Source: Caldibacillus thermoamylovorans (GTDB lineage Bacteria > Bacillota > Bacilli > Bacillales > Caldibacillaceae). From it: 64,000 nt of DNA. Within the stretch, counting starts at the first letter, position 1. Each line of letters begins with the position of its first letter. The notes beneath the pieces were generated by a model, which had not been told where the DNA came from, ran no database searches, and was given only the letters and a program-made list of their open reading frames with translations. Position numbers and translations under genes: made by a program. The stretch spans positions 52,263 to 116,262 of the forward strand of contig NZ_CCRF01000102.1 in NCBI RefSeq assembly GCF_000751775.1. Direction: 5' to 3'. Below, one piece after another: positions 26,675-35,773 of the stretch.

Positions 26675-26935
26675 CGAAAGAAGGATGAGTATTTTTATGA
26701 AGCTTCTCCCACTTGTTCCACGTCCGAACCGGGAATTTTTGCCGCAGGAGATATTATTAACTATGACGGGAAAGTTTATTTACTCGTCGGCGCTTTCCAA
26801 GATGCCATCAATGCAGTGAATAGTGCAAAACAATATATTGACCCGCTCGCTGAAAAAATCGCAATGGTGTCATCCCATAATGAAAAGTTCCGAGAAAAAA
26901 ATAAACAATTACTTGAAACCGAGTTGAAATTGTAA
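25889..26935 (+). CDS. Ferredoxin-NADP(+) reductase, thioredoxin-reductase-like
   Basis: 348 residues, YumC/YcgT-type flavoenzyme. FAD motif GGGPAG (11-16), NADPH motif SGGGNGAIDWA (about 162-172), second FAD motif FAAGDI (about 288-293). The CxxC disulfide of thioredoxin reductases is absent, as expected for the ferredoxin/flavodoxin reductase branch. Transfers electrons between NADPH and ferredoxin or flavodoxin; next to a siderophore importer it may feed reductive iron release. Divergent from that importer with a shared Fur box, but preceded by a 300-bp leader. Intact counterpart of the truncated copy at 17491. Confidence 0.92.
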   Translation: MTEMFDVTIIGGGPAGLYSAFYSGLRGMKTKLIESQRKLGGKVLLYPEKMIWDVGGQPPVPGHTFVKQLVDQALTFEPTVCLDTKVEYVEKTADKHFLITTNHGEIHETKSIILAVGGGIIHPKRLDCPGAEKFEGETLHYTVPSLKLFYQKTVVVSGGGNGAIDWAVELLDIAKHVIVVYRQGDFPAHEAQVELLRKRNATILLNSTIETLIPHNHRNKIKQVVVKNVVSEETNAIDTDHLIVSHGFDREDSLQFASSIQLRKKDEYFYEASPTCSTSEPGIFAAGDIINYDGKVYLLVGAFQDAINAVNSAKQYIDPLAEKIAMVSSHNEKFREKNKQLLETELKL

Positions 26936-26942
26936 AATATAT

Positions 26943-26980
26943 AGAAGAAGGGCCGGGATCAGGTCCCTAGCCCTTCTTCT
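26943..26980. terminator. Hairpin after the reductase gene
   Basis: AGAAGAAGGGC pairs with GCCCTTCTTCT (11 bp). The downstream T-run is poor, so efficiency is uncertain. Confidence 0.6.
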
Positions 26981-27065
26981 AAACCTTTAAATTAGGAAGC
27001 ATAATAATGTAAAATAAGTGTGCTAATCATTATTCTATCATTCATCAAAAGGGTGAGGTCAAATT

Positions 27066-27944
27066 ATGAAACTATTACAATTCTTCAAAGAAAGTAAAGT
27101 ACGTTTAGGTGTGGCGACAGAATTAGGGATTTTAGACGTTATTGAGGCGGAGAAAAAATATAATGTATCCGTACCGGGCAGTCTTCAAGAATTACTTTCA
27201 GCTGAAGATGGTATGAAAACAGTGGAAACGGTAACGAGTCGTGCATTAGAGGGGAAAACGACCGAATTATTCCTTTCTAAAGAAGAAATTCACTATGCAC
27301 CGGTCGTGACGAATCCGGAAAAAATTGTCTGTGTCGGCTTAAATTATATTGACCATGCAAAAGAATCAAAGATGGACATCCCAACCTCACCAGTGATCTT
27401 TAGTAAATTTAACAACGCATTGTCTGCGCATTTAGATTACATCCCTATTCCTGAGGGAGCAAAGCAAATAGACTATGAGGCAGAACTCGTTGTAGTTATC
27501 GGTAAGGAAGCAAAAAATGTATCTAAAGAGGAAGCGCTGTCTTATGTATTTGGCTACACGATTGGAAATGATGTCTCCGCTCGCGACTTACAATTTCGAA
27601 CAGGGCAATGGTTATTGGGAAAAAGTCCGGACGGCTTTGCCCCTGTTGGTCCATTTGTCGTGACAAGTGATGAAATGGATCCATACAATCTCAATATTGA
27701 ATGTCGTATTAATGGAGAGATCCGCCAAAAAGCAAAGACAAGAGATATGATTTTTGATTGTGCAACATTAGTAAGTTATCTTTCAACATATATGACATTG
27801 AAACCGGGTGATCTTATTTTTACCGGAACTCCGGATGGTGTCATTCTTGGATATGCGAAAGATCAGCAAGTATGGCTGAAACCAGGAGATGAAATGGTTG
27901 TATCCATTGAGAAATTAGGGGAATTAAAAAATGTCTTAAAGTAA
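27066..27944 (+). CDS. Fumarylacetoacetate hydrolase family protein
   Basis: 292 residues, two-part FAH fold. Metal ligands Glu138 and Glu140 in DYEAELVVVIG and Asp169 in GNDVSARDLQ; the LGKSPDGFAPVGPF and FTGTPDGV motifs complete the active site. Members hydrolyse acylpyruvates or decarboxylate oxaloacetate (YisK of B. subtilis is a related enzyme). No aromatic degradation genes are nearby, so a housekeeping oxaloacetate or acylpyruvate role is more likely. Monocistronic, with AAGGGTGAGG ahead of the start. Confidence 0.88.
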   Translation: MKLLQFFKESKVRLGVATELGILDVIEAEKKYNVSVPGSLQELLSAEDGMKTVETVTSRALEGKTTELFLSKEEIHYAPVVTNPEKIVCVGLNYIDHAKESKMDIPTSPVIFSKFNNALSAHLDYIPIPEGAKQIDYEAELVVVIGKEAKNVSKEEALSYVFGYTIGNDVSARDLQFRTGQWLLGKSPDGFAPVGPFVVTSDEMDPYNLNIECRINGEIRQKAKTRDMIFDCATLVSYLSTYMTLKPGDLIFTGTPDGVILGYAKDQQVWLKPGDEMVVSIEKLGELKNVLK

Positions 27945-27952
27945 ACTTTCAT

Positions 27953-27988
27953 CGTGGGGGTTTCTTATTCCCCCACGGATGTATTTTT
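27953..27988. terminator. Terminator between FAH gene and M42 peptidase gene
   Basis: CGTGGGGG pairs with CCCCCACG (8 bp, GC-rich) and is followed by GATGTATTTTT. It serves the plus-strand gene and lies between convergent genes. Confidence 0.7.
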
Positions 27989-28030
27989 GCCACAGAATAG
28001 CGAATATCGCAAGCACCTCGATAAAAAATT

Positions 28031-29086
28031 TTATCCTGTTATATTTTCCGATAATAAATACGCATACACAAGTTTTTCTGTATTTTGTATCGATGAAATA
28101 TGGGTTCGTTCAAAGGCATGAGAAGAATCAATACCCGGACCAATTAAACCATGAACAATATCAAACCCGCTCCGGATAGCGGCTGATGCATCGGAACCGT
28201 AATACGGGTAAATATCTAACTGATAATCAATTTGATGTTGTTTCGCCAGTTCAACAAGATGTTTCCGTAATTTCATATTGTATGGTCCACTCGCATCTTT
28301 CACACAGATGGAAACCGTATATTCATCTGTCGACTGTCCGTCACCCATGGCACCCATATCAACCGCCAAGTATTCCACTGTTTCCGGTGTAATATTGGAG
28401 TTGCCGCCATAGCCGATTTCTTCGTTATTTGAAATCAAGAAATGGGTCGTATACGGCAACTTGATTTGATTTTTCACTATGTATTCAATTGTCTTCATTA
28501 AAATTGCGACACTTGCTTTATCATCTAAGTGACGGGATTTAATATAGCCGGATTCCGTTATTTGAACCCGCGGATCGAATGAAACAAAGTCACCCACTTC
28601 AATACCAAGCGCCCGAACTTCATCGGCATTGGTCACTTTTTCATCGATGCGAACTTCTATATTTTGCTGATTACGCTCTGCTGTTTTCGCTTCTTTATAA
28701 ACATGAACAGATTGTTGATGCATTAAAATCGTCCCGGTATAAATTTTTCCGGAAGCTGTTTCAATTTCGCAATATTCCCCTTCAATCGAATTCCACGCAA
28801 AGCCGCCGATCAAGTCTAAGCGAAGTCGGCCATTGCTTTTAATTTCCTTTACCATCTCACCTAATGTATCGACATGGGCGGTTAACATACGGTGCTTCGT
28901 GTTATTTTTCCCTTTTAACGTCGCAATAAGACCGCCTTTCCGATTCCTGCATGTATCAACCCCTAAATTTTTGAAAAAGTCTTCCACAAATTCGATTACT
29001 TTCTCTGTATTACCGGACGGGCTCGGGATGGAGACAAGCTTTTGAATCAGTTCCATGGTTTCTTTACTGTTTGGTTCATAGGACAT
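28031..29086 (-). CDS. M42 family metallo-aminopeptidase
   Basis: 351 residues. Two-metal M42 site: His71 and Asp73 in TAHVDTLG, the HLDDKAS bridge Asp, catalytic Glu pair in NNEEIGYGG, Asp in VDMGAMGDG, and the final His in SSHAFERTH. A tetrahedral-type oligomeric cytosolic peptidase that trims N-terminal residues from short peptides; related to YhfE of B. subtilis. Often annotated wrongly as endoglucanase. Monocistronic and convergent with the FAH gene. Confidence 0.9.
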   Translation of the reverse strand: MSYEPNSKETMELIQKLVSIPSPSGNTEKVIEFVEDFFKNLGVDTCRNRKGGLIATLKGKNNTKHRMLTAHVDTLGEMVKEIKSNGRLRLDLIGGFAWNSIEGEYCEIETASGKIYTGTILMHQQSVHVYKEAKTAERNQQNIEVRIDEKVTNADEVRALGIEVGDFVSFDPRVQITESGYIKSRHLDDKASVAILMKTIEYIVKNQIKLPYTTHFLISNNEEIGYGGNSNITPETVEYLAVDMGAMGDGQSTDEYTVSICVKDASGPYNMKLRKHLVELAKQHQIDYQLDIYPYYGSDASAAIRSGFDIVHGLIGPGIDSSHAFERTHISSIQNTEKLVYAYLLSENITG

Positions 29087-29299
29087 AACAAAGACTTCCT
29101 TTCATTTCTGGCTTATAATTATATCTTGAGTTTCGCACCTGATAAAGTCAATAAATATCCCTGCAGAACAAATAAAATCCTAAAAACAGTTGTAGATAAT
29201 CAAACAAAATATTATGATAAAAGAAAAAAGTTGTGTGGTATTGTTTTAAAAATATTCATTTAATAGAATATGTAAAAAATAATTTAGGGGGGCATTTTC

Positions 29300-29515
29300 A
29301 TGAGAAAAGAATCGGCATTTACTTTAGCGATTATAGGTTATATTGTACCAATTGCTTTTTGTATATATATTCTTTTTAATGAAAAATTGTTAATTCCAAA
29401 AGGCTATGAGTTATCAGTGGACGGTGTAGTAATTTCGAGGACATTGTTCTTGATATTTTTATTATACCTTTTGTCGAAACTTGGTGTGTTTATTTATAAA
29501 GGGGTAGAAAAATAA
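29300..29515 (+). CDS. Small membrane protein, unknown
   Basis: 71 residues with two hydrophobic helices (about 7-25 and 45-65) joined by FNEKLLIPKGYELSVDGVVIS. Preceded by AGGGGGG at 8 bp. Not recognised. It stands alone between a divergent peptidase gene and convergent CPBP gene. Confidence 0.6.
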   Translation: MRKESAFTLAIIGYIVPIAFCIYILFNEKLLIPKGYELSVDGVVISRTLFLIFLLYLLSKLGVFIYKGVEK

Positions 29516-29570
29516 TTTAGCATCTTAAAAGTAGGCGTACATTAGGTTTATTATGTTCTATATAAAAATA

Positions 29571-29596
29571 CCCTTGATTGATTTCGCAACCAAGGG
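29571..29596 (-). terminator. Terminator of the CPBP-family gene
   Basis: On the minus strand CCCTTGGTTG pairs with CAATCAAGGG (one mismatch), followed by TATTTTTATAT. Lies just beyond the stop codon at 29606. Confidence 0.7.
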
Positions 29597-29605
29597 CAGA
29601 TTCTT

Positions 29606-30373
29606 TTATAAAAATATAGATAAAACAAGAGTTATCACATTCATCGCCACGTGGGTCATCATATGGGCAATCATTGCTGTTTCCAAATTGTCCTTCCAGT
29701 ATAGCCAACCAAAAACAATACCGCCTAATCCATTAAGCACAAGCATACGAATCCAAACAATAGGTGTCATGTCGGTAACCGCAGCAGTGGCACCATAGTG
29801 ACCGAGGGCAAATACCAATGCACTGATAACGATGGCAATAATATAAACACCATTACTCGGCTGATGCTTAGCTCTTTGAAACACCTTCCACAAAAGGAAA
29901 GTGACCAAACTCATAAAACCAAACCGCATTAACAATTCCTCGACGACACCACCATATAGAATGGCTGATATGAACGGTACAAATGAAGGCGGTTGTATCG
30001 GTCCCGTAAAAACGTCCGGTAAAAAAGGACGGAGCAAAAGGTCAAACCCGATAAATATCACACCCAGTAATCCACCACTAACCAATGCAGGTTTCCATGC
30101 TATTTTTGAATGGACATGACGATGAAGAACGATGGAAACAAAACTTACTTTATCGGCAATAAAATAACCAATGATTAAGGCAATCAATAATAATATGAAC
30201 GGATTTAATAATGCTATGATAGCTAACGTTTCTACCGGCATCTCCGGATCAACCGGTAATTTATCCATTTGTGTTTCGATTGTTGCTTTCTGTACAGGAT
30301 AAATAGTTAAAATGGCCACAATCCCAATGAACAAATAACCAAATAGCCCATATAGCCGTTTTGATTTTTCCAT
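29606..30373 (-). CDS. CPBP family intramembrane metalloprotease
   Basis: 255 residues, about seven or eight membrane helices. Abi/CAAX motifs: EELLMRFG (motif 1, Glu-Glu-x-x-x-Arg, about 143-150), FALGH (motif 2) and MIAHMMTHVAMN (motif 3 His). These proteins act in prenyl-type processing, bacteriocin immunity or regulated proteolysis; the exact role is open. It is the third gene of a GntR-DUF1648-CPBP operon, starting 15 bp after the preceding stop. Confidence 0.85.
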   Translation of the reverse strand: MEKSKRLYGLFGYLFIGIVAILTIYPVQKATIETQMDKLPVDPEMPVETLAIIALLNPFILLLIALIIGYFIADKVSFVSIVLHRHVHSKIAWKPALVSGGLLGVIFIGFDLLLRPFLPDVFTGPIQPPSFVPFISAILYGGVVEELLMRFGFMSLVTFLLWKVFQRAKHQPSNGVYIIAIVISALVFALGHYGATAAVTDMTPIVWIRMLVLNGLGGIVFGWLYWKDNLETAMIAHMMTHVAMNVITLVLSIFL

Positions 30374-30388
30374 TTTTCCACTCCCCTT

Positions 30389-31483
30389 TTACGATGCAAA
30401 CACTGCAATAAGAATCGGAATAAGAAGAATTAAAATTAGAAAGATCCATGAAGTTGGTCGGGCAAAATTATTTGTCCAGCCGCTCCCAAACCGCTTTTCG
30501 ACCCAAACAGCCGGATCATCCGGATTAAAGTAAAAGACACCAAGCTTCCAATATCGGTCATCGTCGCGGTTCATTATCTCCCCGGTTTTACGATTCGTTA
30601 CGTTTACGCGGCTGCCTCCTTGCCCCGTCACAATTGACAATACACCTGCACCAATGACAATCACGCCAACAACAACCATCGTAATTATAAAGGAAATGAA
30701 CGGATCAATTGGATAAACAAAGGAAACTTGCGGCAAGGTGAATAACAAAACCATCATCGTACCGCTAATGATGATAAATAATGACCAACGCCGGCGAAAA
30801 ATAATATTTTGTTTAATCAATTCTTCCGGATTGGCCGGGTCCATTTGTTGTTTGCTGCGGGCAATGATAATATTGATAAAAACAAATAACCCGAGCATAA
30901 ACAGTTGAATGAACGGAAACAGAAGGACTGTCCGATATGATTTGTCCGCCCAATCGGTAACCACGCCATCTAATGTATAATGCATAGGTAGTTTTTCGGG
31001 CATCCGATCATAATTCCAAAACGTCCAAAGAAGACTAAAAACTGTAATGATGAACGGTAGTAAAAACCAACCGTTTGAATAGGTTAATTTTTTATTATAA
31101 AACGAAAGATCAACGGCAACGACTTCTTTTTTCTTACTCTTCCAGTTTTCTTTTTCCTTCAATTGCATCATTTTTTTGTGAAATTGAAAATATATAATGA
31201 AAGCCACTAAAATATAAACAAATATTCCCACCGTGTATAAAATGGTCCATAAAAAATTTGTTGTAAAACTAGCAGCAATCCCAAGAATCACGAGAATAAG
31301 AACACCGGCTAATCCGGACTGAAATGCATACTTTTTTCGGAATTCGGCAATGGTCGGATGTTGGTACACGTCTGATGGAATTGTGATACCGAAGCTCTCT
31401 GTTTTTCTTGTAATATAAGGTGTGATCGCTGTAATTAGGACGAGCGGTAAAAAAATCAGCAACATACTAATGTAAATCATCAT
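30389..31483 (-). CDS. DUF1648/DUF5808 membrane protein
   Basis: Start placed at ATG 31483 behind AAGGAGG (364 residues); the frame extends to 31510 without better signals. Several membrane helices. The DUF1648 signature LPMHYTLDGVVTDWADK occupies the middle, and the C-terminus has the DUF5808 block DRYWKLGVFYFNPDDPAVWVEKR (key residues Y-W-K-x-G and N-P-D-D). Such proteins accompany GntR/YtrA-type regulators in Firmicutes and are linked to cell-envelope responses. The start overlaps the GntR gene end by 17 bp. Confidence 0.85.
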   Translation of the reverse strand: MMIYISMLLIFLPLVLITAITPYITRKTESFGITIPSDVYQHPTIAEFRKKYAFQSGLAGVLILVILGIAASFTTNFLWTILYTVGIFVYILVAFIIYFQFHKKMMQLKEKENWKSKKKEVVAVDLSFYNKKLTYSNGWFLLPFIITVFSLLWTFWNYDRMPEKLPMHYTLDGVVTDWADKSYRTVLLFPFIQLFMLGLFVFINIIIARSKQQMDPANPEELIKQNIIFRRRWSLFIIISGTMMVLLFTLPQVSFVYPIDPFISFIITMVVVGVIVIGAGVLSIVTGQGGSRVNVTNRKTGEIMNRDDDRYWKLGVFYFNPDDPAVWVEKRFGSGWTNNFARPTSWIFLILILLIPILIAVFAS

Positions 31484-31871
31484 GTTCTCCTCCTTTTTGG
31501 ATTTCTTCATAAACTTCTTGGATAAGCTTCATAAGTTCTTCCTTGTTCATCCCCCGACAAACTGACTCACTGATGACAGGTCTCAAGTTTTCCCGCACAT
31601 TTGCCAAGTAATTCCCATCAACAGAGGGCATTCCATCGGGATTAATGACAACCCCTTTTTGCCGATGAATTTGAATAAAGCCATCTTGTTTTAAAAGTTG
31701 GTACGCCTTGTTAACGGTATGCATATTCACGCCAAGATCTTGGGCAAATGTACGAACGGACGGCAACGGATCACCCGGTCTCAGCTGTTTCGAGGCAATC
31801 CCTTCTATTATTTTGTTCCTCAGCTGGATATAGATAGGTGATTCTGATTGTAAATCTAATGAGATAATCAC
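31467..31871 (-). CDS. GntR family regulator, YtrA/YhcF type
   Basis: Start chosen at GTG 31871 (GTGGTG pair, GAGGAAG upstream), giving 134 residues; the upstream frame to 32030 is open but unlike the family. Winged helix: SPIYIQLRNKIIEGIASKQL, PGDPLPSVRTFAQDLGVNMHTVNKAYQLL. Short C-terminal helices for dimerisation, no FCD or UTRA effector domain, as in YtrA-type regulators. First gene of an operon with two membrane proteins; the inverted repeat just upstream is its probable operator. Confidence 0.87.
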   Translation of the reverse strand: MIISLDLQSESPIYIQLRNKIIEGIASKQLRPGDPLPSVRTFAQDLGVNMHTVNKAYQLLKQDGFIQIHRQKGVVINPDGMPSVDGNYLANVRENLRPVISESVCRGMNKEELMKLIQEVYEEIQKGGEHDDLH

Positions 31872-31903
31872 CACTTTCACTTCCTCTGTTTTATTTGTTT
31901 TAT

Positions 31904-31926
31904 CTGTTATATTAATTATAGAACAG
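31904..31926. promoter_or_regulatory. Inverted repeat, probable GntR operator
   Basis: CTGTTATA...ATAGAACAG, an imperfect 23-bp palindrome with outer arms CTGTT/AACAG, located 33 bp upstream of the GntR start. The remaining gap to 32356 contains a possible -10 TATAAT at about 32102 and nothing else I can assign. Confidence 0.5.
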
Positions 31927-32356
31927 TTATATAAAAAATACAATAAATTTTTTAGTGCAAAAACGAAAAGGAGCCGGCACAAAATCGAAACAGTAGGTAA
32001 GGTTTTCCCGCTTATTCTTTCCTGCTCCATATTGTTTTAAAGCGCTAAAATTCTTTCATGCGCTGAATAGCTTATTAATGTAATTTTTTTCTGCGGTATT
32101 GTATAATATAGTGGACTTCCTAGTCTATTTCTTATTTTCTAATTTCTTACCATATGTTTTAGAGAACCACACCTATAAATCAGGCAAAGGGGCATTTTAT
32201 TTGTCATGTAAGGAGGTCACTGAAAAACTTACACAATATGATCGTAGGGGAAATGTAGTTTAGGTTTTTTAACAAGTTGGCTTATGGATTTGCGCTTTTC
32301 AGTGGGTACTTTCCAGCATGGTTTTAAAAAATTTTAAATTAATGGGGGAAATGAAC

Positions 32357-33007
32357 GTGAATCAAATTTCAACAACACATTTGTTGGATACGTTTTCGGA
32401 AGTTTTTCCGGAAGATACCTCGATTGCCATTGCCGATTCGCGTACTTTTATTTATTATAAGCCGAGTCCTGTCATTGATTTGCAAATTAAACCGGGGGAT
32501 CAAGTAAAGCAAGGCAGTGCGACGTATAAGGCATTTTCTTTAAGAAGAAGTATATTTTCATATATTGATAGCAGCGTATTTGGCGTTTCATACTTTGGAT
32601 TGTCGGTGCCCATTTTTAATAACGGAAAACCGGTAAATTGTGTTACTGCCATTTTTCCGATGCGGAAAAATTATTCATTACCTGCATTTTTTACCGTGAA
32701 AAATGAGGATTGCTGGTATCCGGTTGCCGTATCCGATATTCTTTATTTAGAGGCGGAAAATCGAAAAGCAAAAATTGTCACAGAACAGATTCAAGGGTAC
32801 CATAAGTTTAACCTTTCAGAAATTGAATATTTATTACCAAGTGAATATTTCATTCGATGCCATCGGTCTTTTATTGTGAATGTGCGGGCTATCGCAGAAA
32901 TTCAACCGGATTTTCATTCAACGTTTTTACTCATTATGAATAACGGAGATCGCATTCCTGTCAGCCAATCTTATGCCAGTTACTTCCGAAAACAATTTAT
33001 GTTCTAG
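32357..33007 (+). CDS. LytTR-domain transcriptional regulator
   Basis: Start GTG 32357 fits best (GGGGGAA eight bases ahead); ATGs at 32342 and 32351 are in frame but badly spaced. About 216 residues. The C-terminal 100 residues form a LytTR DNA-binding domain: VSDILYLEAENRKAKI, YLLPSEYFIRCHRSFIVNVRAI, NGDRIPVSQSYASYFRKQF. The N-terminal half (SEVFPEDTSIAIADSRTFIYY, FGVSYFGLSVPIFNNGKPVN) looks like a small-ligand sensor of PAS/GAF type rather than a phosphoreceiver. It lies 139 bp before a CoA-transferase gene on the same strand, which it probably controls. Confidence 0.85.
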   Translation: MNQISTTHLLDTFSEVFPEDTSIAIADSRTFIYYKPSPVIDLQIKPGDQVKQGSATYKAFSLRRSIFSYIDSSVFGVSYFGLSVPIFNNGKPVNCVTAIFPMRKNYSLPAFFTVKNEDCWYPVAVSDILYLEAENRKAKIVTEQIQGYHKFNLSEIEYLLPSEYFIRCHRSFIVNVRAIAEIQPDFHSTFLLIMNNGDRIPVSQSYASYFRKQFMF

Positions 33008-33146
33008 AGATAGAGAAAGCACTTTCACCTTTCCACGCCAAATAATACTGTTTTAATAATGAATATAGTTGTTTTATTCAAGTGATAAGGAAAAACCCCT
33101 CTCATCCAAATAAAATATATTCAAACTATGCAAAGAGGGGATACAA

Positions 33147-34661
33147 ATGGAGAAAGGTTATCGTGCGGTTCCTGAGTTTCTCCAAGATCGGGTTGTTTCT
33201 GCGGAAGAAGCGGCTACTTGGATTGAAAACGGGATGACTTTGGGGTTAAGTGGGTTTACTCGTGCCGGTGATGCTAAAGCGGTTCCACACGCCTTGGTTG
33301 AAAGAGCTAAACAGGAGCCGCTTAAAGTAAACGTTTACACCGGTGCTTCATTGGGTTCTGATGTTGATACATTGATGGCGGAAAACGGAATGATTTTAAA
33401 AAGATTGCCGTTCCAAGCCGATAAAATGATGCGAACCAAGATTAATCAAGGGGAATTATTGTTTGTTGACCAACATTTATCTCATACAGCCGAACTGATA
33501 CGGTCTGATGTTTTACCAAAAGTCGATTATGCAATTATTGAAGCCGTCGCGATTACCGGTGACGGGATGATTATACCGACAACATCGGTTGGTAACTCAA
33601 CGATTTTTGCAGAAAAAGCAGATCATGTGATTGTTGAGTTAAATGAAACCGCACCCAAGGAATTAATTGGTGTCCATGACATATACAGTGTCGGAAAACA
33701 GGGGGAAAGATTGCCAATTCCGTTGACAAAAGCAACTGACCGAATTGGTTCGATCGGCATACGGGTGGATTTGTCCAAAATTAAGGGGATTGTGGTAACA
33801 AAGCTTGCTGACTCCCCATCTACCATTGTTCCGCCTGATGAAGAAACAAAAATCATGGCCAATCACTTATTAATATTTTTACGGAAAGAAATTGAAGCAG
33901 GACGTTTGACAAAAAAATTGGCACCGCTTCAATCGGGCATCGGTTCGGTAGCTAACGCAGTTCTGCACGGCATGTTAGATTCAGAATTCACTGATCTTGA
34001 AGTTTACTCGGAAGTATTACAGGACGCTGTATTTGACTTGATCGATGCGGGCAAGGTTACATTTGCCTCAGCTTGTTCCATTACATTATCTGAAGAAAAG
34101 GGCAAAAAGGTTTTTCAAAATTTTGATAAATACCGAGATAAATTGATATTACGCCCACAGGAAATTTCTAATCATCCGGAAATTATTCGCAGACTCGGGC
34201 TCATTTCTGTTAATACGGCTCTGGAAGTCGATATTTATGGGAATGTCAATTCAACCCATGTATCGGGTTCAAAAATGATGAACGGGATTGGCGGTTCCGG
34301 AGACTTTGCCCGTAATGCAAGACTGGCTATTTTTGTCACCAAGTCGATTGCAAAAGGTGGAAACATATCCAGTATTGTTCCGTTTGTTTCTCATGTAGAC
34401 CATACGGAACATGATGTTGATGTCATCATTACCGAACAAGGTTATGCTGACTTGCGTGGGCTGGCACCGACTGAACGGGCACCGCTTATTATTGAGAATT
34501 GTGCGCATCCAATGTATAAACAACAGTTACTTGATTATTATCATGAGGCACTGGCTAATGGTGGTCAAACACCGCATATTTTGGAAAAAGCCTTCTCATG
34601 GCACGTCAATCTAGCAAAAACCGGAACCATGTTGGAAAAGATACCACAAGAACAATATTAG
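33147..34661 (+). CDS. Acetyl-CoA hydrolase/transferase family CoA-transferase
   Basis: 504 residues, class I CoA-transferase of the acetyl-CoA hydrolase family (acetyl- or propionyl-CoA:succinate CoA-transferase type). Catalytic Glu289 in EVYSEVLQDAV; oxyanion and CoA loops GIGSVANAV and NGIGGSGDFARNA; C-terminal EQGYADLRGLAPTER. Moves CoA between short-chain acyl groups, for instance in acetate use or propionate/succinate metabolism. AGAGGGG ribosome binding site. Preceded by the LytTR regulator and followed by a strong terminator. Confidence 0.9.
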   Translation: MEKGYRAVPEFLQDRVVSAEEAATWIENGMTLGLSGFTRAGDAKAVPHALVERAKQEPLKVNVYTGASLGSDVDTLMAENGMILKRLPFQADKMMRTKINQGELLFVDQHLSHTAELIRSDVLPKVDYAIIEAVAITGDGMIIPTTSVGNSTIFAEKADHVIVELNETAPKELIGVHDIYSVGKQGERLPIPLTKATDRIGSIGIRVDLSKIKGIVVTKLADSPSTIVPPDEETKIMANHLLIFLRKEIEAGRLTKKLAPLQSGIGSVANAVLHGMLDSEFTDLEVYSEVLQDAVFDLIDAGKVTFASACSITLSEEKGKKVFQNFDKYRDKLILRPQEISNHPEIIRRLGLISVNTALEVDIYGNVNSTHVSGSKMMNGIGGSGDFARNARLAIFVTKSIAKGGNISSIVPFVSHVDHTEHDVDVIITEQGYADLRGLAPTERAPLIIENCAHPMYKQQLLDYYHEALANGGQTPHILEKAFSWHVNLAKTGTMLEKIPQEQY

Positions 34662-34748
34662 AATAGCCACCTATACAATTTAAATGTAGCCCCGGTACCA
34701 ATTACAAACTTCCATACGCACAAAAAATAAAAAGGTGCCTAGCCATAC

Positions 34749-34791
34749 CCTTCCTTCAACCTCTCATCCATATTGAAGGAAGGTTTTTTTA
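34749..34791 (+). terminator. Terminator of the CoA-transferase gene
   Basis: CCTTCCTTCAA / TTGAAGGAAGG, perfect 11-bp stem, then TTTTTTT. The rest of the gap 34662-34989 shows no gene. Confidence 0.92.
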
Positions 34792-34989
34792 TACGTTCAG
34801 AAATTATAATTTCCTACTTGATGCGGTGAATTTTATATTTTAAGCATACGTATGTTCTAAAAACATTCTTTTTTTACTTCAAGGATCATCAAAAATAAAA
34901 TGTGGACATTTAAAGGTTTTTAATAGCAATGGCAGAAAAAGAATAATGGTATAATATACGAAAAGTAAAGGACGTACAGGGGTGATGGT

Positions 34990-35402
34990 ATGGACTTTGT
35001 TCGAGTGTATGAATTGAAAAAGAAATTGGATGAACATGGACCACTTGACCCTGCACTTGCTGAAAAATTGCGTGAGGTTTATCGGGTGGAGTGGACCTAT
35101 CATTCCAATGCGATTGAAGGAAAATACGTTAACCTTATTAGAAACGAAAATTGTTCTTGAAGGTTTAACTGTCGGACATTGATGGGAATGGTCGGACAGC
35201 TCGGTTGTTAATGAATTTTATTTTAATGCAGAACGGGTATCCACCGGCTATCATCAAATCAAAACCGGAAAATCGGTTGGTGTATTATGAAACTTTAGAA
35301 GAAGCTAGTGTTCATAGACGAACAAAGCCATTTGTAACATTCGTTGCAAAATGTGTGGAAGAAAGTTTATATGACTACCTTCATGCATTGGGAGTTGAAT
35401 AA
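34990..35402 (+). pseudogene. Fic-domain protein, broken by frameshift and internal deletion
   Basis: Starts ATG 34990 (AGGGGTGATGG): MDFVRVYELKKKLDEHGPLD..., then WTYHSNAIEG, the class II Fic inhibitory-helix motif (S/T-x-x-x-E-G). One extra A in GGAAAATACG shifts the frame out of TLTLLETKIVLEGLTVG. A deletion then removes the core, and the frame resumes at DGNGRTARLLMNFILMQNG, the end of the Fic motif HPFxDGNGRTxR, running to ...YDYLHALGVE at 35402. The catalytic His is lost. Intact relatives AMPylate target proteins. The gene is clearly dead. Confidence 0.8.
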
Positions 35403-35587
35403 TTGTAGTTAGTGATTTTTGGTATGGATTTTTATAAAAAATAGTAAAAAGGCGTTCAAGGTTAACGTGAATCCAGAAGCAAATTTTTTACAGCTCTGCT
35501 CTCGCCTAAAAGTTCGTCCCTCGAAATTTTTTATAAATTTTGATCGTTGTGTTATTATGGTTTTCAAATGGTGAAAGGTGGATGGCA

Positions 35588-35773
35588 ATGAATAGAAACG
35601 AAATAGAAAGAAGAATTGAAGAATTGAAAAGTGATTATATCCGTATTCAAGGGGATATGGAAAAACTGGAGTCGCTCGGCAAAAACGGCAATGTCGCCTA
35701 TTCGGAAAAACTGCTTGAAGAAATTGAATTAGAATTAAAGCAGCTAAGGGAGATGCTAAATTCAGCAGGATAG
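35588..35773 (+). CDS. SE1832-like small coiled-coil protein
   Basis: Start ATG 35588, six bases after GGTGG; 61 residues, MNRNEIERRIEELKSDYIRI..., almost entirely heptad-patterned alpha helix rich in Glu, Lys and Leu. Small conserved proteins of this form occur in Bacillus and Staphylococcus (SE1832-type); function unknown. An ATG two codons earlier (35582) is too close to the ribosome binding site. Confidence 0.75.
   Translation: MNRNEIERRIEELKSDYIRIQGDMEKLESLGKNGNVAYSEKLLEEIELELKQLREMLNSAG

Noticed and set aside
16600..27000. Prophage or integrative element
   Set aside because: The region is rearranged but no integrase, transposase, phage gene, tRNA or attachment repeats could be seen.
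34990..35402. Active Fic-based defence or toxin gene
   Set aside because: Frameshift, missing core and missing catalytic His make it a pseudogene.
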